From Acarospora socialis (taxonomy: Eukaryota > Ascomycota > Lecanoromycetes > Acarosporales > Acarosporaceae), in NCBI GenBank assembly GCA_025617375.2, contig JAMYGW020000004.1:930001-994000 (forward strand): a DNA stretch of 64,000 nt, read 5' to 3'. Below, one piece after another: positions 23,201 through 34,899 of the stretch. Within the stretch, counting starts at the first letter, position 1; every line of letters starts with the position of its first letter. The notes beneath the pieces were generated by a model, which was not told the DNA's origin, searched no databases, and saw nothing but the letters and a program-made list of their open reading frames with translations. A program made the position numbers and the translations under genes.

Positions 23201-26200
23201 GAGCTTAGCCTCCAAACTTGGGTTACTACCAGGAAAGTCTCTACCTCACTTGAATTAGAAAATTGGTAGAGGAACTCCTAAGCAGTACTGGGCTCTGCCA
23301 TCGGCGGCCGTGCCATCATACTTTTATTTTGACTTCTTCGATGCCAGTCTGCCACAACAAGGCCACACGCATATGTGCTTAGGGAAAGCACCTAATGCTG
23401 ACTTTGTAGCCTGCTGGTACATGATAGTACGGCGGAGTGTATGCCAGCGTGACGCTGTTGATGAAGGTCCCGTCGATTTAGCCCTAACAGCTGAGACAAG
23501 TCAGTATCGGCCGACCACCTGGGAAGGAAGTCGGCTTGAACCGATTTTGTGATTGAAGCTTGCAAAAGAGACCTGAAAGGCTTACAGCTTGAGCTCATAG
23601 ATCAATGCCAGTAGCTTGCATCAGGAAGGCTTTTCAAGGGTAAATTTATGTACGTATCGTACCCTCAGTCTTCCGTTCGACATTGTCTTCTGAGGTTCTC
23701 CATGTTACGTCAGAGCAAATACGTAAGACCACATTCACAGTCTGTATCCTTCTCTGTGCCATGGATTACTGCGCGACGCTAGCATTTCCAGAAGATGGTT
23801 GTCGAAGATAATACCATTGTAGGACACTTGAGTTGTTAGGGTCCGCGGAGGGAATTTCAGTCAGACACTTGCCTTGGAGATTCCCGCAGAGACTTGCATT
23901 AAGCTAGAATCATTCGATCGCGTTTCGAAGAACTGCAATGCGCTAGGTAGACGCTTCTGGACCTTCTTGAGTCACCTATAGGCGCGCACAGAAGGCGGAT
24001 TAATATGGACCTATGCACTGCAGCGTAACGCAAGTCATACCCTTGAAAGAGGGATAATCTCTGTTTGAGACTCGTCGCAAAATACCGCACCTCACGTCAA
24101 AGACCGGTCGGCAGGGTACGAGGCTGGACTGAAGAAAGTCAAACGCGGGTAGCCGACGTTGATGTCATGCGCGAAGCTCTCGTTTATATATTCTGTGTTG
24201 TCCTCCGAGTTGATATTGCCATAACCATCCCAAGGTATCGAACAACATGTGATAGCCCAATAAATCTGGGAGCCGATCTGATGGAGGAGTGTAATGGGGT
24301 CGGATGAGCTTCGTGCAGATCCAATCTGTCATATCTTCCAGTACCTCTACTGTAGTCTCGCACTTTTTTTAATTGGCTTTCCTCGATCGCCGTTTATATT
24401 GGTACTGCATGCATTGTGAGATCACAGGCTGTGTATGCCCCGTCCTGCAGCATCCTATTTCCCATTTATCTTAAGCGAGGTTGTTCTGTCGTGCCCGGGG
24501 CAATGAACGGAGGACTGTCTCAATTCGGACCACAGATGATGTACAGGATGACAAGGTGAATTGTCCCTTTAGGCCGAAAGTTGACCCTGTCAAATATTGA
24601 TTTGGATACCGAGGCCTAAAGCACTATCATCCCCTGCCGCCTTGCAAAGGCTGCAAAAAAGGCGATAGAGACCTACGACTCCGTAACCTGATAATCCATG
24701 TGGAGAGCCACGTGCCGCGGATGCGAAGGGATGAGGGCTTCGGTACATGCAACGCCACATCCGTACTGGCCGGGGTTGTATTCTTAGGATGCATAAAAAG
24801 CCAGAGTAATGTAGGCTGTGGTCATCCTTTTTGATTGAATATGATATGACATCAAGGGGTGCGCAGAGCTAGATAATCGCCAATGATCTTCGCATCACAT
24901 CTTCGGCCTGTGTTTGTGGGACCCATCCGGCCGGAAGCTTTCTTCGTTGTCGGTTCTTTTAATCTCGACTCGCTCCGGGATGCCGAGGATTACGCGGAGA
25001 CCGGACCGCTCTCAATCACCTTTCAGCAGCGACTGGTACAAGGTTGAAAACGTAGTGGCAAATCCAGGCTTGTGCCAGATTGTGGTGACTCATTTGCGCC
25101 ACTCGCGAAATATCCCACAAAAGACTGAGACAGGAGGACGTTCGGTCCGAGAAAACTTCGATACCAGGTCTTTGATGACCGTGAGATTCGGAAGTGGCTC
25201 AAAGATCGCTGAGAGACTCGGTAGGTAGTGCGGAAGTGGGACGGGGACTCCAATCCGATTCGCAGATAACCCCGAGTAGACTGCAAGTCTTCAATCGTTT
25301 TTGGGTCCCGAAAGGTACAGCATCTGCAAGTACGGACACGCCAGCATGAGGACCAAAGATAATAGATCGTCCTCGCCTGTCTGATGCACCCGTACATTAG
25401 CACCCGCCGTCTAGCATGGCTTACTGATCCCGCTGAAACTGTCATATCCTTTGATCAGACCAATGTGGGCTGTATCTCAAAAGTGGACCTATATTGATAA
25501 AGCAAAGCCGCGGCAGGTGTTGGTCCTGACAGGTGTCCAGGTTGGTGTTGTCAGCGGTGTCATGGCGGCTTCCAGCGTCCGATCCATGGCAAGCATGCGT
25601 TTCCACGTGAAGCACTCTCGCATTGTACTGCTCTTGAGCTCTTGATTTGTGACTGATCGGATGTTTTGGAAGTGCAGAAGTTGGTACGAATACTAAGTCA
25701 TGGTAGGTCCCTTAGGGTTTATAAATTAACTTCTAGACTAATGTCACTGCGGGCCGACCCTGTCCCGCCTGCGACGTTGTGTAATGTGGATCCGTGCAGC
25801 CGATGGTTGTCCCTACCTTATGTCTTGCCTTGCCTCGTCTGCCTTCAGAGTGAAAAGGCATGGTGGGTCGCGAGGAGGTTGCGCATGAGCACCCTCGTCC
25901 TACAGTCAAGTAGGTGTGTGTACACGATGGAAAATGTGGGATAAATGCCGCGGATCGAGGTGTCTTTAGTGGTCGCAGCTCGGCTAAAGAATCAGGACAT
26001 ATAGCCTCGGTTTCGTAGAGATTGGCACAGTCTTTACTATCATGATGTCTATGATGCTAAAGTGTCAGGTAAAAAGTTTAGGGCTATTAAGCACAGCTTA
26101 TTGTTGATCATGCTTCCGCATAACTGTGACCGCCGCCATCGCTCCAAGTCAAGAGATATAATGCACAGTGAAGAGAAGGTTGTAATGACACATTCACCGC

Positions 26201-26651
26201 CTCCTATGGCTCTGTAGCTCATGCAAAAATAGCGATCGCTCCGACGATAATACAGGTCAATCTTAATGAAACGCCAGCATCCATGACTTGTAAATGGAAC
26301 CCATTGAAGCGCTTCGAATTGGTCGCGTCAGAGAACATGTCTAAGTGATGTTGGATATTATCGATCCCGGAATGAAAAACCCATTCCACCCATGTACACA
26401 TACGAAACAGAATAGCAAGCAGTGAAACCGTTCTCTGCATAATGGACATAGTCGTACATGTGAGATCAAGTGTAAGTCCGGTGGCAGTGCTATCGTACGC
26501 TAAAACCAGTAAGAGTGGTAGGTCAGGTTGACAGAGAGTCATTGAACGGTATGCATCGGCTTGGTGTTGCCATATGAGAGTTGCTAGCAAGTGGAACGGT
26601 GATCGCGAGCCAAGAGCTGCTTCGGATGGACGGGTGGCGAATATCATCCAC
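20207..26651. other. Gene-poor block of about 6.4 kb
   Basis: No open frame in this block exceeds about 140 codons and none encodes a domain I recognise. Base composition looks close to balanced, not the extreme AT richness of a heavily RIP-mutated repeat. I did not find paired terminal repeats by eye. One short coding-like fragment is listed separately (22243-22440). The block may be old transposon debris, a long regulatory region, or contain a non-coding or fast-evolving gene that cannot be seen by inspection. Confidence 0.5.
22243..22440 (+). pseudogene. Isolated coding-like fragment
   Basis: A 66-codon stretch that starts right after a splice-acceptor-like tcctcag and ends at a TAG. The translation looks protein-like (HPVKAALSLYQRLAEQDDRVW, then LRRDVGKMIYMKPG), with amphipathic helix spacing. 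I could not find a start codon or a convincing upstream exon in phase, and the product is unknown. It could be the last exon of an unrecognised gene or a relic. Confidence 0.2.
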
Positions 26652-28218
26652 TCAATCGGTCAATAGGCTTAGGTCCCAGAAATCATCCTTAGAATGACTG
26701 AGCGGATACTCCGAACAAACAGAGGCATCCCCTCTTTCGGAGTCGTCATAGAAAAGGGGTTCCTGAGGATATGCGGTGACACAGCCTGTTATATCACCAA
26801 AGCTGAGAGAGTCCGAATCGCCTACCGGTTGTTGTAAAACTGGAACGGGTATTTGCAACTGGTAAGGTGCGTTTGTCGTCTGATACATATCTGCATCGGT
26901 CGAGGGAAGTCCTTGGGTCATTGCGACTGAGCGAGTCACAGGCTTAAGGTTGCCAAGGTTTCCGGCCATAAGGCGGTATTGGTCAGGGTCTTCCAATCTC
27001 GCCGAGCGCCGAAGCTTCGCTGCTTTCCGTGCAGCCTTCCCACCTTTCGCTCCGGATCTTTGTCGTTGTGGCGCTGGGTTATCGGATTTGCCAATCTTCT
27101 TGTTCGGCGCACTTTTTCGATACCTGGTAGTTGATTTGACCCCTTCGTTGACGGCTGAAGGTTCAAGTACCCAGATAAACCCTTTCTTCGACTCGTCAGA
27201 TGGCGGCAGCTGATCGACCTTCTTGAACGCCTGACTATTCATTAGTGATTATTCGATTCATGTCTGGGCCCCAGCTTACCCCGTTCATTGATAGATTATG
27301 ACGGATGCTGTTCTGCCAACCCTTGGATGAGTTGTTCTTTGCCTTGTCCGTGTTCTTCTCGAACCACTCATAGATCTCTTTTAAGACCATTTTATGCTCT
27401 GGAGCGCTCATCAAGGCCTTGTAGATAAGCTGAGCATAGGGCTCTGAACTGATACTGGCATCTCCGTCCGTCTCATCGCCATGCGTCGTTGCGCAATCGA
27501 TCCCTTCAAATCCCTCAACCGAAGCTGGACTGACGGCGGCGCACATCTCCACCTTTCCTGTACAGATAGATGCGTGAGAAGGTACTGGTGAGTTTATCTG
27601 ATATTGCCCGTTCTCTAGTCGTACCCTGGGAGCGTCTTGAACGGAGTCTGCGCAGAGGTCGTCTTGTAACCTACTCTGATGGCATGCTGTGATCGAAGCA
27701 TGGGATTGAGAATCCAGATGGTATGCTGAAGGAGGGTAAGCATCGGTGTCTGAAGCGATGGAGCTGTTGATGTCCAGGGAAAGATCATGAGGATAGCTAC
27801 GTGGACAAGCTGATGACGAGTATTGGAGGGACGACTCATGCGGAAACCCATAATCCCATGAGAAACCATTCGTCGTCTTTGCGGGTGCCGAGAAGCGTAC
27901 AGGACCTTGGCACCAGCTGTTGTTGGAATCTGGACATGTCTGATAATTGAGGCTCTCCTGATAGTAAGGGGCGCATTCCTGAAAAGTGTGCCATTCTAGA
28001 TGGTCCTGGTCTTCATATAGCGCTTGTGGCGAGGAGTCAGTTCGCGGAAGAGAGGTTGGAGTTGGGTTCAAAGAAGGCATTGAGCTCAAAGAAGGCTCAC
28101 CAGATGATGCCGCTGAGGGTGAAGGGCAAAGCCTTGTGGTAGTGACCAACAGATCACAGTTCATCGGTAAATCCTGGCGAAGAGGGTATGGAGTTGATCC
28201 GTGCAATGTCATGACCAT
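26652..28218 (-). CDS. Forkhead (winged-helix) transcription factor
   Basis: Two exons on the minus strand: 28218-27280 and 27230-26652, giving 505 residues. The 49-base intron (GTAAGC...CACTAAT...TCAG) splits the forkhead domain between SMNG and AFKKV. The domain (about residues 257-345) has PYAQLIYKALMSAPEHKMVL, the recognition helix region KGWQNSIRHNLSMNG and wing 2 GFIWVLEPSA followed by basic residues. The N-terminal 250 residues are Ser/Pro/Tyr-rich and probably an activation or docking region. After the domain a very basic stretch (RQRSGAKGGKAARKAAKLRR) could be a nuclear signal. The start is the first ATG in the frame, which stays open about 200 bases upstream, so a further 5' exon is possible. 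Which fungal forkhead group it belongs to is unclear. Confidence 0.85.
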
Positions 28219-29587
28219 ATTTTCCACTTTCAAGAAAGGAGAACGGACCGGCTCTTGTGTAAGTCGGGAGTGTCTGCGCCAACGAGGTGTTGACCTCCAC
28301 CGGCAACTATGCTGACGGGAAGCTGGCGATCGATGAGTATTCTGGAAGGCGCTGATCTGTGAGACATAGGTAAAAAATTGGCAGCGCAGACTCCCGCAAA
28401 GGGATGACCAGATGGTCCACCCCTAATGCCATCAGTCATGCGCTACGCCAGCTCAGCCCAAGAGCACCAGGTCTTTCTGCAGGAGCGTCCTCTCGCAGCA
28501 GAGTGCCTTGCAGCAGCAAACAGTAAAAGAAGGTGGTGCATAGAAAATCAAGTAGATTTTCTTCGGGCTCTTTAGGCTGTCTAGTGTTCAAACTTGCGTC
28601 GCAATGGCTGCTGTGGTTGCACGAGAACCTGCTGTCAACAAGCCCATCCAATACACGATCCTGGGCGGTGTCACATTAGCTACTGCCGAAGTCACAGACG
28701 CTACCTGTCGTTGAACGCCCCGTCAAAGTTACCCGTGGGCGCTCACGTTGCGGTAAGCATGACGGCTAGATGCAGCTTGCCGCGCCGTTTATTGGCCAGA
28801 CTTCGACATGTATGCTAGCCCAACGGTGTTAGCAGCCCTTTAGGAAGGCTTCTAGAATTTCAAAAATAGGGTACACAATGTCAACGCCACTTGAAGTCTA
28901 GGCTCAATGGTATGCCGGTCAGAGCACTCAGCTATGGCCTTGCTAACATGAGCTGTAAAGTAAACCATCCTACCATTTCGACTGCTATCCCAGACTGGCT
29001 GATTAATTCTGCATGTGATGCACGTACGCTTCCGAGTGCCTTTATGAGGTGAGTAACGCTGCAGGAAGTAAAGCATTGCAGAAAACAAAGAACTCTGTGA
29101 CACGTAGAATGCGAGGCTGTAAGTACCATGACAGGCCAGCAGCATGGCTCGGAGAATTCTCACCGCTAGTACATGCTTGAGAGGTCTGCTGGAGGTGCGG
29201 TGATTGGTATATTCTGCCCCAACTTGCATGATGTTGTACGGACGCACTTGAGAGACGTAGAAATAGCTAAGACACCCCAAGAAGTCATATTGTCCCTCAT
29301 CGATTGGACAGATCTATAATCTATCAGCCTTGTAAGTATGTCCGTCATATGTGGGGGTTCACACCGTTTCAGAGTGTCTGGTCTTAACAGTACTGTCTCG
29401 GTACCAAAGGTCAAATCTGCAGGCTGGGAATGTATTGACTCCAGAGCTCCAATCCTGATCTGTTGGACGATGGAGATTGCTCTGAACCGTCGACAGTAGC
29501 TAATTACTTGATCCTATGATTACACCAATGACAAAGTGCTTGCCGGTGTTGTCAACCGAGGCCCCTGTGCAAGCTAGATGTCGTCCA
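28219..29587. other. Intergenic region between forkhead gene and Cactin
   Basis: About 1.4 kb. It should hold the forkhead promoter and, at its right edge, the 3' end of the Cactin transcript. Open frames are short and overlap each other on both strands without recognisable features. Confidence 0.4.
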
Positions 29588-31579
29588 TCACTTTCGATAG
29601 TAGATCTAAAGGACAACAAGTCAGTACGTGCTCTTTGGTTAAAAACCGATAAATGAAGTACCTTCTTAAATTGAAAATGTAGCTGCAAGATGCCCTGAAT
29701 CGGAGATTATTAGCATGGAAATTTCGGATACTTCCCGTCTCCGCGGCAATCATAAATTCAATACAGAGAACAATATTGAGAGCAGTACCATGGATGACGG
29801 ACCTTATCAAAGCTACTTCGAAAGCCGCGCTCCCTCTTGGCACTGTAGTCCCACTCCTTGTCAACGATACGAAAAGCCAGGTCTTCATAAGGTGGTCCAC
29901 TTATGAATCGTATGAGGCAGGTGTCCTCTTCTCCAGCTGGTGTGAAGGATTGCCCTCGCTTTCTTCCGTTCTCTCGTTCGATTCGATATGTAGGGGCCTT
30001 CGTCTTGTCGATCAAGTCAGGATAGAATATATTGAATTTATAGCCCTGCACCACCTTTGGAGGTGGATTGTCATGATCGTAATGTGTCTGATTATACTTG
30101 TTCCACTCGTAGCCCATTTGAACACGATTAAAATATCGTGGCTTGCGTGGTCGGAGTTTACTTGCCCAGAGAGGCTTTGAGGATGTTGATATCTCTTCCT
30201 CGCCGGCAAATATCTCTTCATTTTCACTCACTCCACGGGCCACCTCACGCTCGTAAAGGGCTGTGGTGGCTTGTGAAAAGTCTTCGTTAGGTACGGCGGC
30301 GAAGCGCGAGGCAGCAGCTGGATTGAACTCAGAAGCCCTAAGTTCTAAAGCAGATAGTGCCTTGTCTGCGACTCGTTGCCGCATCGGTACATAACCCATC
30401 TTAATCACTTTCCTCCGCTCAGCGGTCTTCCAACAATCAGCCAAATGCTACAGATTCGTACACGACAGGTACATACCACTTTGTCTAGGAAAGCTTTCTC
30501 GTCAATCGAGCCAAGACCTTTGTCCTCCGTACGGAGTCTGAGCAAAGGTTTCGGATCCAAGCCCGATGACCACTTCCTTTCACTTGGCTGGAGGTCGAAT
30601 TCACTTTGATCACTAGCAGGAGCATCTTCTGATCTTTCTTCCGAAACCGGTCTAGGAACGTCGAGTATGAGAGCTAGTTTCTCTCGGATTTGTTGGGCTT
30701 CCTCTTCCTGTTGCTTTCGTAACCCGCGCAGTCGACTATCGATTACTGATTGATAGACGTTCTTCAATTTCGCCCTTGCTTTCCAGACAGTCAAACTTCG
30801 AAGTAGCTGTTCCCAATAGTCAACATCAATTGGCTCATTCGAGTCTAGCTTGCTTTTGATCTGCTTCTCGAGTATCACAAGCTCGTCGTATGTTTTAGGA
30901 CCTAGTAGGCGATCGACATCTGAGAGGACAGAGCTCACAACGCGGTTCTCAGGCGCTGCGATTCTAGACCTTTGGCGGCGGTCTTTGCAGATAGTTCTCA
31001 TCGTCTGGGTTCTTTAGCGGCCGAGCCAAAAACGCTACTAGAGTATCTTACATTCCAGAAATCCTGATTGCTTGAATTGGTCTCGAGAGTAATATATGTC
31101 TCAATGTCCCTTTCTAACTCCAATAGTTGTGTTTCACTGAGGCCCTCAAAGACGCCCTCCGGATCAACAACATCTAATTCTGTATCCGAGACGTCCTCGT
31201 CCAACAAATCCCTCGTAGGGTCAATAACACGGAGTGTCACAGCGAGCCAATCGATTGGCTTTGCTCTTCCTTCTTTGACCCTTATTTCGGCCTTCTTTTT
31301 CGCCTGCTTCAGCACAAACTGGTCCTCTTGCGAAACCCATTGCTGCATCTGCTCTGCTTCTTGAAGTTGATTCCGACGTGTCTGCTCTCTTGCAAAAGCT
31401 TCTTGCTTCTTGCGGTCCGCTAGCCCATCATCGTCGTTCCTAGCTTCGTCAAGCGGTTTCGGAACGCTGCTGGGACCATCTCTCCGTGCAAGCTTCTGAG
31501 GACGACGCCATGGTGGTGGTGATCGAGACCGCTGCCTTTTGTGATTAAAGTCTGGCGCAATTCCCTTTGATGCGTCCAT
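29588..31579 (-). CDS. CACTIN: Cactin, spliceosome-associated factor
   Basis: Conserved nuclear protein that associates with the spliceosome and supports accurate pre-mRNA splicing. Five exons on the minus strand: 31579-31052, 31004-30477, 30426-29803, 29693-29661 and 29605-29588, giving 576 residues. An Arg/Ser-rich N-terminus (KRQRSRSPPPWRR) precedes the cactin middle domain (residues about 60-280). The C-terminal cactin domain is highly conserved: LRPRKPRYFNRVQMGYEWNK, NPPPKVVQGYKFNIFYPDLI and FRIVDKEWDYS. The last two very short exons (33 and 18 bases) supply the family ending GILQLHFQFKKIYYRK; without them the frame runs into unrelated sequence. Intron 3 uses an unusual donor, GTCCGT. 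Intron 2 (51 bases) could end slightly earlier, but the shorter choice would be only 29 bases. Confidence 0.92.
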
Positions 31580-31771
31580 CGCTTCTACCTAGAACCAAAT
31601 ATTAGCGGCGACGAGTACTCTACAGTCGATGGAGTTGTGAATTAGCGGCTCTGCGGAAATTGCCGACTTAGTACGGCGACTGGCTGCAGGTGTAGGGTGA
31701 CTGATCTCCGCTCATACCTTGGGGGTATGTCAGTAAGGCAGAACATCGCGATTCTACATAGTTAAGAAACC
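31580..31771. promoter_or_regulatory. Compact divergent promoter between CACTIN and NEJ1
   Basis: Only 192 bases separate the two divergent start codons, so the two promoters must overlap. No clear TATA box is visible. Shared control of the two genes is possible but not shown. Confidence 0.45.
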
Positions 31772-33474
31772 ATGTCTGCGGCTTGGAACATACTGCCCCG
31801 TCCTTCGTTACCGTCCTCTGTACCGCCTCTGCTAGTCAAATACAAGTCCAATGGTGCTGGGTACACCGTCTACCTGACAGATCTTACTTACATATGGGCG
31901 GAGTCTCTGAATAATGAACAGGTTATCCAGCGATCACTAGATGAGGAGACCAGTATCGAGCCCAAGAATGACTCCGATCAGCTCAGAATACTCCTGGCCA
32001 AGATTGGGGACGGTCTAAGTGGTAGTGATGAAACCGACCTCAACTTGCTACCGGGAGATGATGGAAAGCATCTTAGATTGAATATCTCTGCCCGCTTACC
32101 TTTCCCATTTCGTCCCTTGCAATGGCCGATTCATCTCAGACCTCTTACTTCGGAGGCTTTGAGGGCCGAGATGTTGATACCATTATTGGCAAACCAGAAG
32201 GCTCTGAGAAATCAAATAGCATCATTGCTCGTTCATATCAAAGATAAAGATAATGTCATTTTGAAACTAACTGATAAACTTGAGTCGTCGAATATCGATA
32301 TGACGATGATTTTCCCGGGGGCCATTGGGGCAAAGGTAGGGAGACGAGGGCTTGGAAGGGACATGGCTGCGAAGGTAGTCCCGGGCTTAGCAGCATTTAA
32401 TGAGGACTCTTGGAGAATGGACACGTCAGAAGCAGAAAGCCCTAGTGGCCACGAGAATGAACTCATATTGTCACTTTTTCCGAATGAGCTGCCAGATTCT
32501 AAGCGCGTGACCGACGAGCACCCTTTGAACGCTTGGTGGAACACCCTTCCACGTGAGGCTAAGAGGGTGAATGAAGCTCCGGACTTGCTAGTGAGAAACG
32601 AGAAGGAGCGAGGGCGGACAGGTTTCCAGGGGTACGAGAGGTTGGAGCTGGGGGAAGAAACAACGGAGCTTGATATTGACGACGAATTTGAGGTATGTTA
32701 CTAGTACCCAGGTCAACAGACAACACCTGCTCACGATTACAGAAACAAGCGACCCCACCATCTGCCAAGAGAGCAGCGAGCTTGTTGCAAACTCCAGAGG
32801 CACCAGTTCGAAGCTCCAGGGGCCAAAGCAAACAACAGGACTCCCTTACAGAGAGTTCAGAAATGCCAAGCACTAAAGCGCATCGGATTACGGCTTCTCA
32901 TTTAAAACCCAGGAAACTTGGCCTTGTAGGAGGTAAGAGCCGTATGAGCGTGCTGGATGCGCAGCAAGTAGATTCATCAGAGGCCAGTAACACGGGTGTA
33001 CAGCGTTCAAATTCAAACTTCAATGACCACGTCGTCGAATTTGATGATCAAGATGAGCAAGCACCGAAGCGTTCCTTGTCTTCGACTCCAAGGAAACATC
33101 GGCTCGGTGTCATCAGCGTTAAGAGGAAGAATACAGAAGGGGACATATCAGATACGCACAACAATCCAGCAATGTCGCCAGCAGCACCATATACACCCAC
33201 AAAGGAACGGGTTAACACCCAGAAGCTGGACATTGGCGCTATACCAGCAAATTCCCTAGAGGAGGAGGTCCATGAGCATCAGGAGAGGACCAGCTATGTT
33301 TCGAGAACGCCAAGCCTCCCTAGTTCACCTTCGGGCATTTCGTCGATTCCGCAAACGCACAGTACTCCGTTACTAGAAAGCTCCCAGGAAAAGGCTGACA
33401 GGAAACGGGCAGAGCTAAGAAAGATGCTCGAGGAGAAAGCAAAAGCTCCCACACAGAAGAGACGCAAGTTCTAA
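31772..33474 (+). CDS. NEJ1: XLF/Cernunnos-like non-homologous end-joining factor
   Basis: NHEJ cofactor that works with DNA ligase IV and Ku at double-strand breaks. Two exons, 31772-32692 and 32743-33474, giving 550 residues; the 50-base intron (GTATGT...TTACAG) joins DDEFE to KQATPPS in phase. The N-terminal head domain has the fungal XLF pattern (MSAAWNILPRP, PPLLVKYKSNGAGYTVYLTD, LTYIWAESL). A helical segment about residues 125-175 (LRNQIASLLVHIKDKDNVIL) would be the dimerising coiled coil. The remainder is disordered and basic, and the last residues are QKRRKF. A short basic run ending in an aromatic residue is the XLF-type Ku-binding motif. Assignment rests on the head domain plus this tail. 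Confidence 0.82.
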
Positions 33475-33862
33475 TGAACGATTACCTTTTCGACTCTTTT
33501 CAACTTTATACAAAGCGTTTGTTGCATTCCCATAAAGGCTGCCATGTTTTCACTATGCTGCCCATGCGGTGTTGGGCTCCACTCTAGAGAACTAACTTGG
33601 GCACTCAGACCAACATGACATTTTCAACAGATGAATATTGTCAGAGTCTTTGTCCGTGTCCAAACGTCTGATCGTGTTATGGCAAAAACCGCGCTAGTTT
33701 TTCGCGCCTACTTCTTCGCCTGCGTGAGCTCGCGTTTTGAAGCCATCGACACTTCGCGAAATTAGGACTTACTTTTGCCTGCCACACTGACAGCGACAAA
33801 TCAGCAAGACTTGAAGTGGAGATTTGTACATATTCGGACTATCTCTTACTATATCGCAAGAT
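33475..33862. other. Intergenic region between NEJ1 and the four-TM gene
   Basis: The 388 bases have no supported coding frame. They hold the NEJ1 3' end and the promoter of the membrane-protein gene. The frame of the next gene extends upstream to 33824 with an earlier ATG, but the downstream ATG at 33863 has a better context. Confidence 0.4.
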
Positions 33863-34648
33863 ATGGCGTGTCCTGCAGCACCTCATACCGCGCTGGAGAA
33901 CCCTTTCGACGACATTCACGCAATCGAGAGCACAAGAGATATCTCCAGTCCGCCCTCTGCTCGTATACAAGCTGTTGGTCATGGAGATACCGGAGTAACT
34001 GGCGTACGGTCCAGACGATGTCACTCCATTCTCATGAAGACCTACGAAGTACTCCACCCCGGGTACAACCGAGGAAGTCAGCATCCAACTATGGTTCCGG
34101 TTTATGCAATCTGTCTCCTTGTGGGATGCTTTTGCGTGACCACTTCAGCTTTGGATATCTATGGCTCCTTGGTTTTCATCCCTATAGGGCTCCTCGGCGC
34201 TGCGCTCTTCTCACCCCTCATCTCTGAGTGGGTCTTGGATCACTTGACAATGCCACTCTGCATTTTAAGCTATGTGGCGGTGTTTGTGGTCTCAATGATG
34301 AGTTACTTTCTGGACAAAGGAAACAAACCCTATCAGCATACGCCACTCATCATCGTTATGAGTATCTGGTGCGCGCTCATTCCAGTGGTCTGTTTCCTCG
34401 CCTGGTCATTCTGGAGGTCAAGGTGGGGAGGGATTAGAGGACGGAGCCAGCAATCGCGGCAGAGCCCACCATCGCAAACAGCCATAGAGCTTGCACGCTT
34501 ACCTCGCGAGCCACAACCAGCAGTGCTTCATCCTCGCCAACAGCATCACGCCGGTCTTTCTGTAGATCACAATCGTACGGGATTAGGGTCTCGACCACTG
34601 CCAAGTGTTAGTGACGACGGCTTCCAGAGGGTTAGAGAGTTCTTCTAG
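33863..34648 (+). CDS. Uncharacterised four-TM membrane protein
   Basis: Single exon of 261 residues (start chosen at 33863, context aagatATGgcg; an in-frame ATG 39 bases earlier is possible). The N-terminal about 75 residues are polar. Four hydrophobic segments follow: around VPVYAICLLVGCFCV, LVFIPIGLLGAALFSPLI, MPLCILSYVAVFVVSMMSYF and LIIVMSIWCALIPVVCFLAW. A polar Gln/Pro/Arg-rich C-terminal tail of about 75 residues follows. No catalytic or transporter motif is visible and I cannot name a family. The arrangement (polar tail, four helices, polar tail) resembles many small fungal membrane proteins of unknown role. Confidence 0.65.
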   Translation: MACPAAPHTALENPFDDIHAIESTRDISSPPSARIQAVGHGDTGVTGVRSRRCHSILMKTYEVLHPGYNRGSQHPTMVPVYAICLLVGCFCVTTSALDIYGSLVFIPIGLLGAALFSPLISEWVLDHLTMPLCILSYVAVFVVSMMSYFLDKGNKPYQHTPLIIVMSIWCALIPVVCFLAWSFWRSRWGGIRGRSQQSRQSPPSQTAIELARLPREPQPAVLHPRQQHHAGLSVDHNRTGLGSRPLPSVSDDGFQRVREFF

Positions 34649-34899
34649 ATGTCGCGAAGCTTCATGTTACAGCACTTGGCAGTGCAGCGCAGTGAATGTT
34701 TATGGCTTCACTTTACAAGATAATATTCCTTCGGTAAACACATCCGCACTCCACAAAACCCTTCACTGGAATTAACAAAGCCTTACAGCAAACCTTTCAA
34801 CACATGAAGGAAGATCGGGATTGCGATGAATCGGACGGTCGTTTCTTAAGGGCTCGTCTTTGTGGTAGAAGATAACTTTGATATTCGGCGAGAACATCC

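Noticed and set aside
26219-26647. 142-codon minus-strand frame after the forkhead gene
   Set aside because: It starts beyond the forkhead stop with no promoter space or known domain; probably 3' flanking sequence.
30448-30476. 29-base intron alternative in Cactin
   Set aside because: Too short for an ascomycete intron; a 51-base choice with a CTGAT branch-like site ends in the same frame.
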